A DNA stretch of 64,000 bases from positions 2,852,001 to 2,916,000 of the forward strand of contig NC_016818.1 of NCBI RefSeq assembly GCF_000241955.1. Direction: 5' to 3'. How positions within the stretch are numbered: position 1 is the first letter of the stretch; each line of letters starts with the position of its first letter. The notes below the pieces were generated by a model. The model searched no databases, was not told the DNA's origin, and saw only the letters and a list, made by a program, of their open reading frames with translations. Shown in pieces: positions 63,922 through 64,000 of this stretch. A program made the position numbers and the translations under genes. Origin of the DNA: Rahnella aquatilis CIP 78.65 = ATCC 33071. GTDB taxonomy: Bacteria > Pseudomonadota > Gammaproteobacteria > Enterobacterales > Enterobacteriaceae.

Positions 63922-64000
63922 ATGACCCTCATCGACAGTAAGGCACATCATGCAGGGTTCAGAGAGCATTATGTCGATAATGCTAAGCCCGTGTGGGATA
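63922..64000 (+). CDS. Second gene of the RHH operon, 5' end only
   Basis: ATG 63922, preceded by AAGGAAGG; 26 codons are visible (MTLIDSKAHHAGFREHYVDN then AKPVWD) before the window ends. It is co-transcribed with the RHH gene. If the pair is a toxin-antitoxin unit, this is the toxin; no family can be named from this short piece. Confidence 0.6.
   Translation, partial: MTLIDSKAHHAGFREHYVDNAKPVWD

Noticed and set aside
1..64000. CRISPR arrays, tRNA and rRNA genes
   Set aside because: No regularly spaced repeats of CRISPR type, and no tRNA or rRNA sequence recognised on either strand by eye.

Overview
The window looks like an accessory replicon, most likely a mobilizable plasmid or plasmid-like island, of a plant- or environment-associated member of Enterobacterales (Pantoea/Erwinia/Rahnella/Serratia-like). 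Support: a CloDF13-type mobilization module, enterobacterial families (YcgJ, ANR, CaiF/GrlA, an intimin-like adhesin), IS903-, IS3- and IS110-type elements, a LuxI/LuxR pair, and strong base-composition patchiness (AT-rich cargo beside near-balanced metabolic genes). No rRNA, tRNA, CRISPR array or replication initiator was seen. Names rest on reading motifs by eye; no database search was run.

Region by region. 1-3640: a quorum-sensing island with convergent luxI/luxR and a leftward operon (55-aa ORF, large unrecognised enzyme, TupA-like ATP-grasp ligase cut by the window edge); a consensus 20-bp lux box inside a perfect 46-bp palindrome lies between luxI and the operon. 4915-9316: TrbM-like protein, a hairpin-rich candidate oriT, a VirD4-type coupling protein and a MOBC-type relaxase. 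9697-18485: defence-like and scattered small genes (Septu-like ATPase/HNH pair, HEPN-like protein, orphan barstar, GNAT, VOC) punctuated by a dispersed palindromic repeat, one copy of which appears split by an IS110 element, plus an IS3 element. 19326-26175: ANR regulator, beta-propeller, 2OG-oxygenase/AEC-transporter cassette, VOC, YcgJ-like and PixA-like proteins. 26682-37841: two decayed IS903-like copies bracket an intimin-family inverse autotransporter and a run of five genes for signal-less Ig-like or lectin-like proteins. 39539-45008: AraC-output response regulator, hybrid 7TM kinase, CaiF/GrlA regulator and an alpha/beta hydrolase. 45436-64000: mainly regulator/enzyme pairs (Lrp-LysE, SDR-TetR, LysR-tartrate dehydratase, TetR-F420-like reductase, HxlR-SDR), a chemoreceptor, pseudogene scars, and a ribbon-helix-helix gene with a 27-bp operator-like palindrome opening a two-gene unit at the right edge.

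How it may work together (inference): cell density (AHL) gates a small biosynthetic operon; the adhesin and Ig/lectin cluster form a surface-interaction module whose neighbours are environmental sensors; the metabolic pairs widen substrate use; the mob genes would allow transfer with a helper, since no mating-pair apparatus beyond a TrbM-like protein is visible. The most promising uncharacterised parts are the quorum-gated 55-aa ORF/enzyme/ATP-grasp operon and the inverse autotransporter with its signal-less Ig-like cluster.
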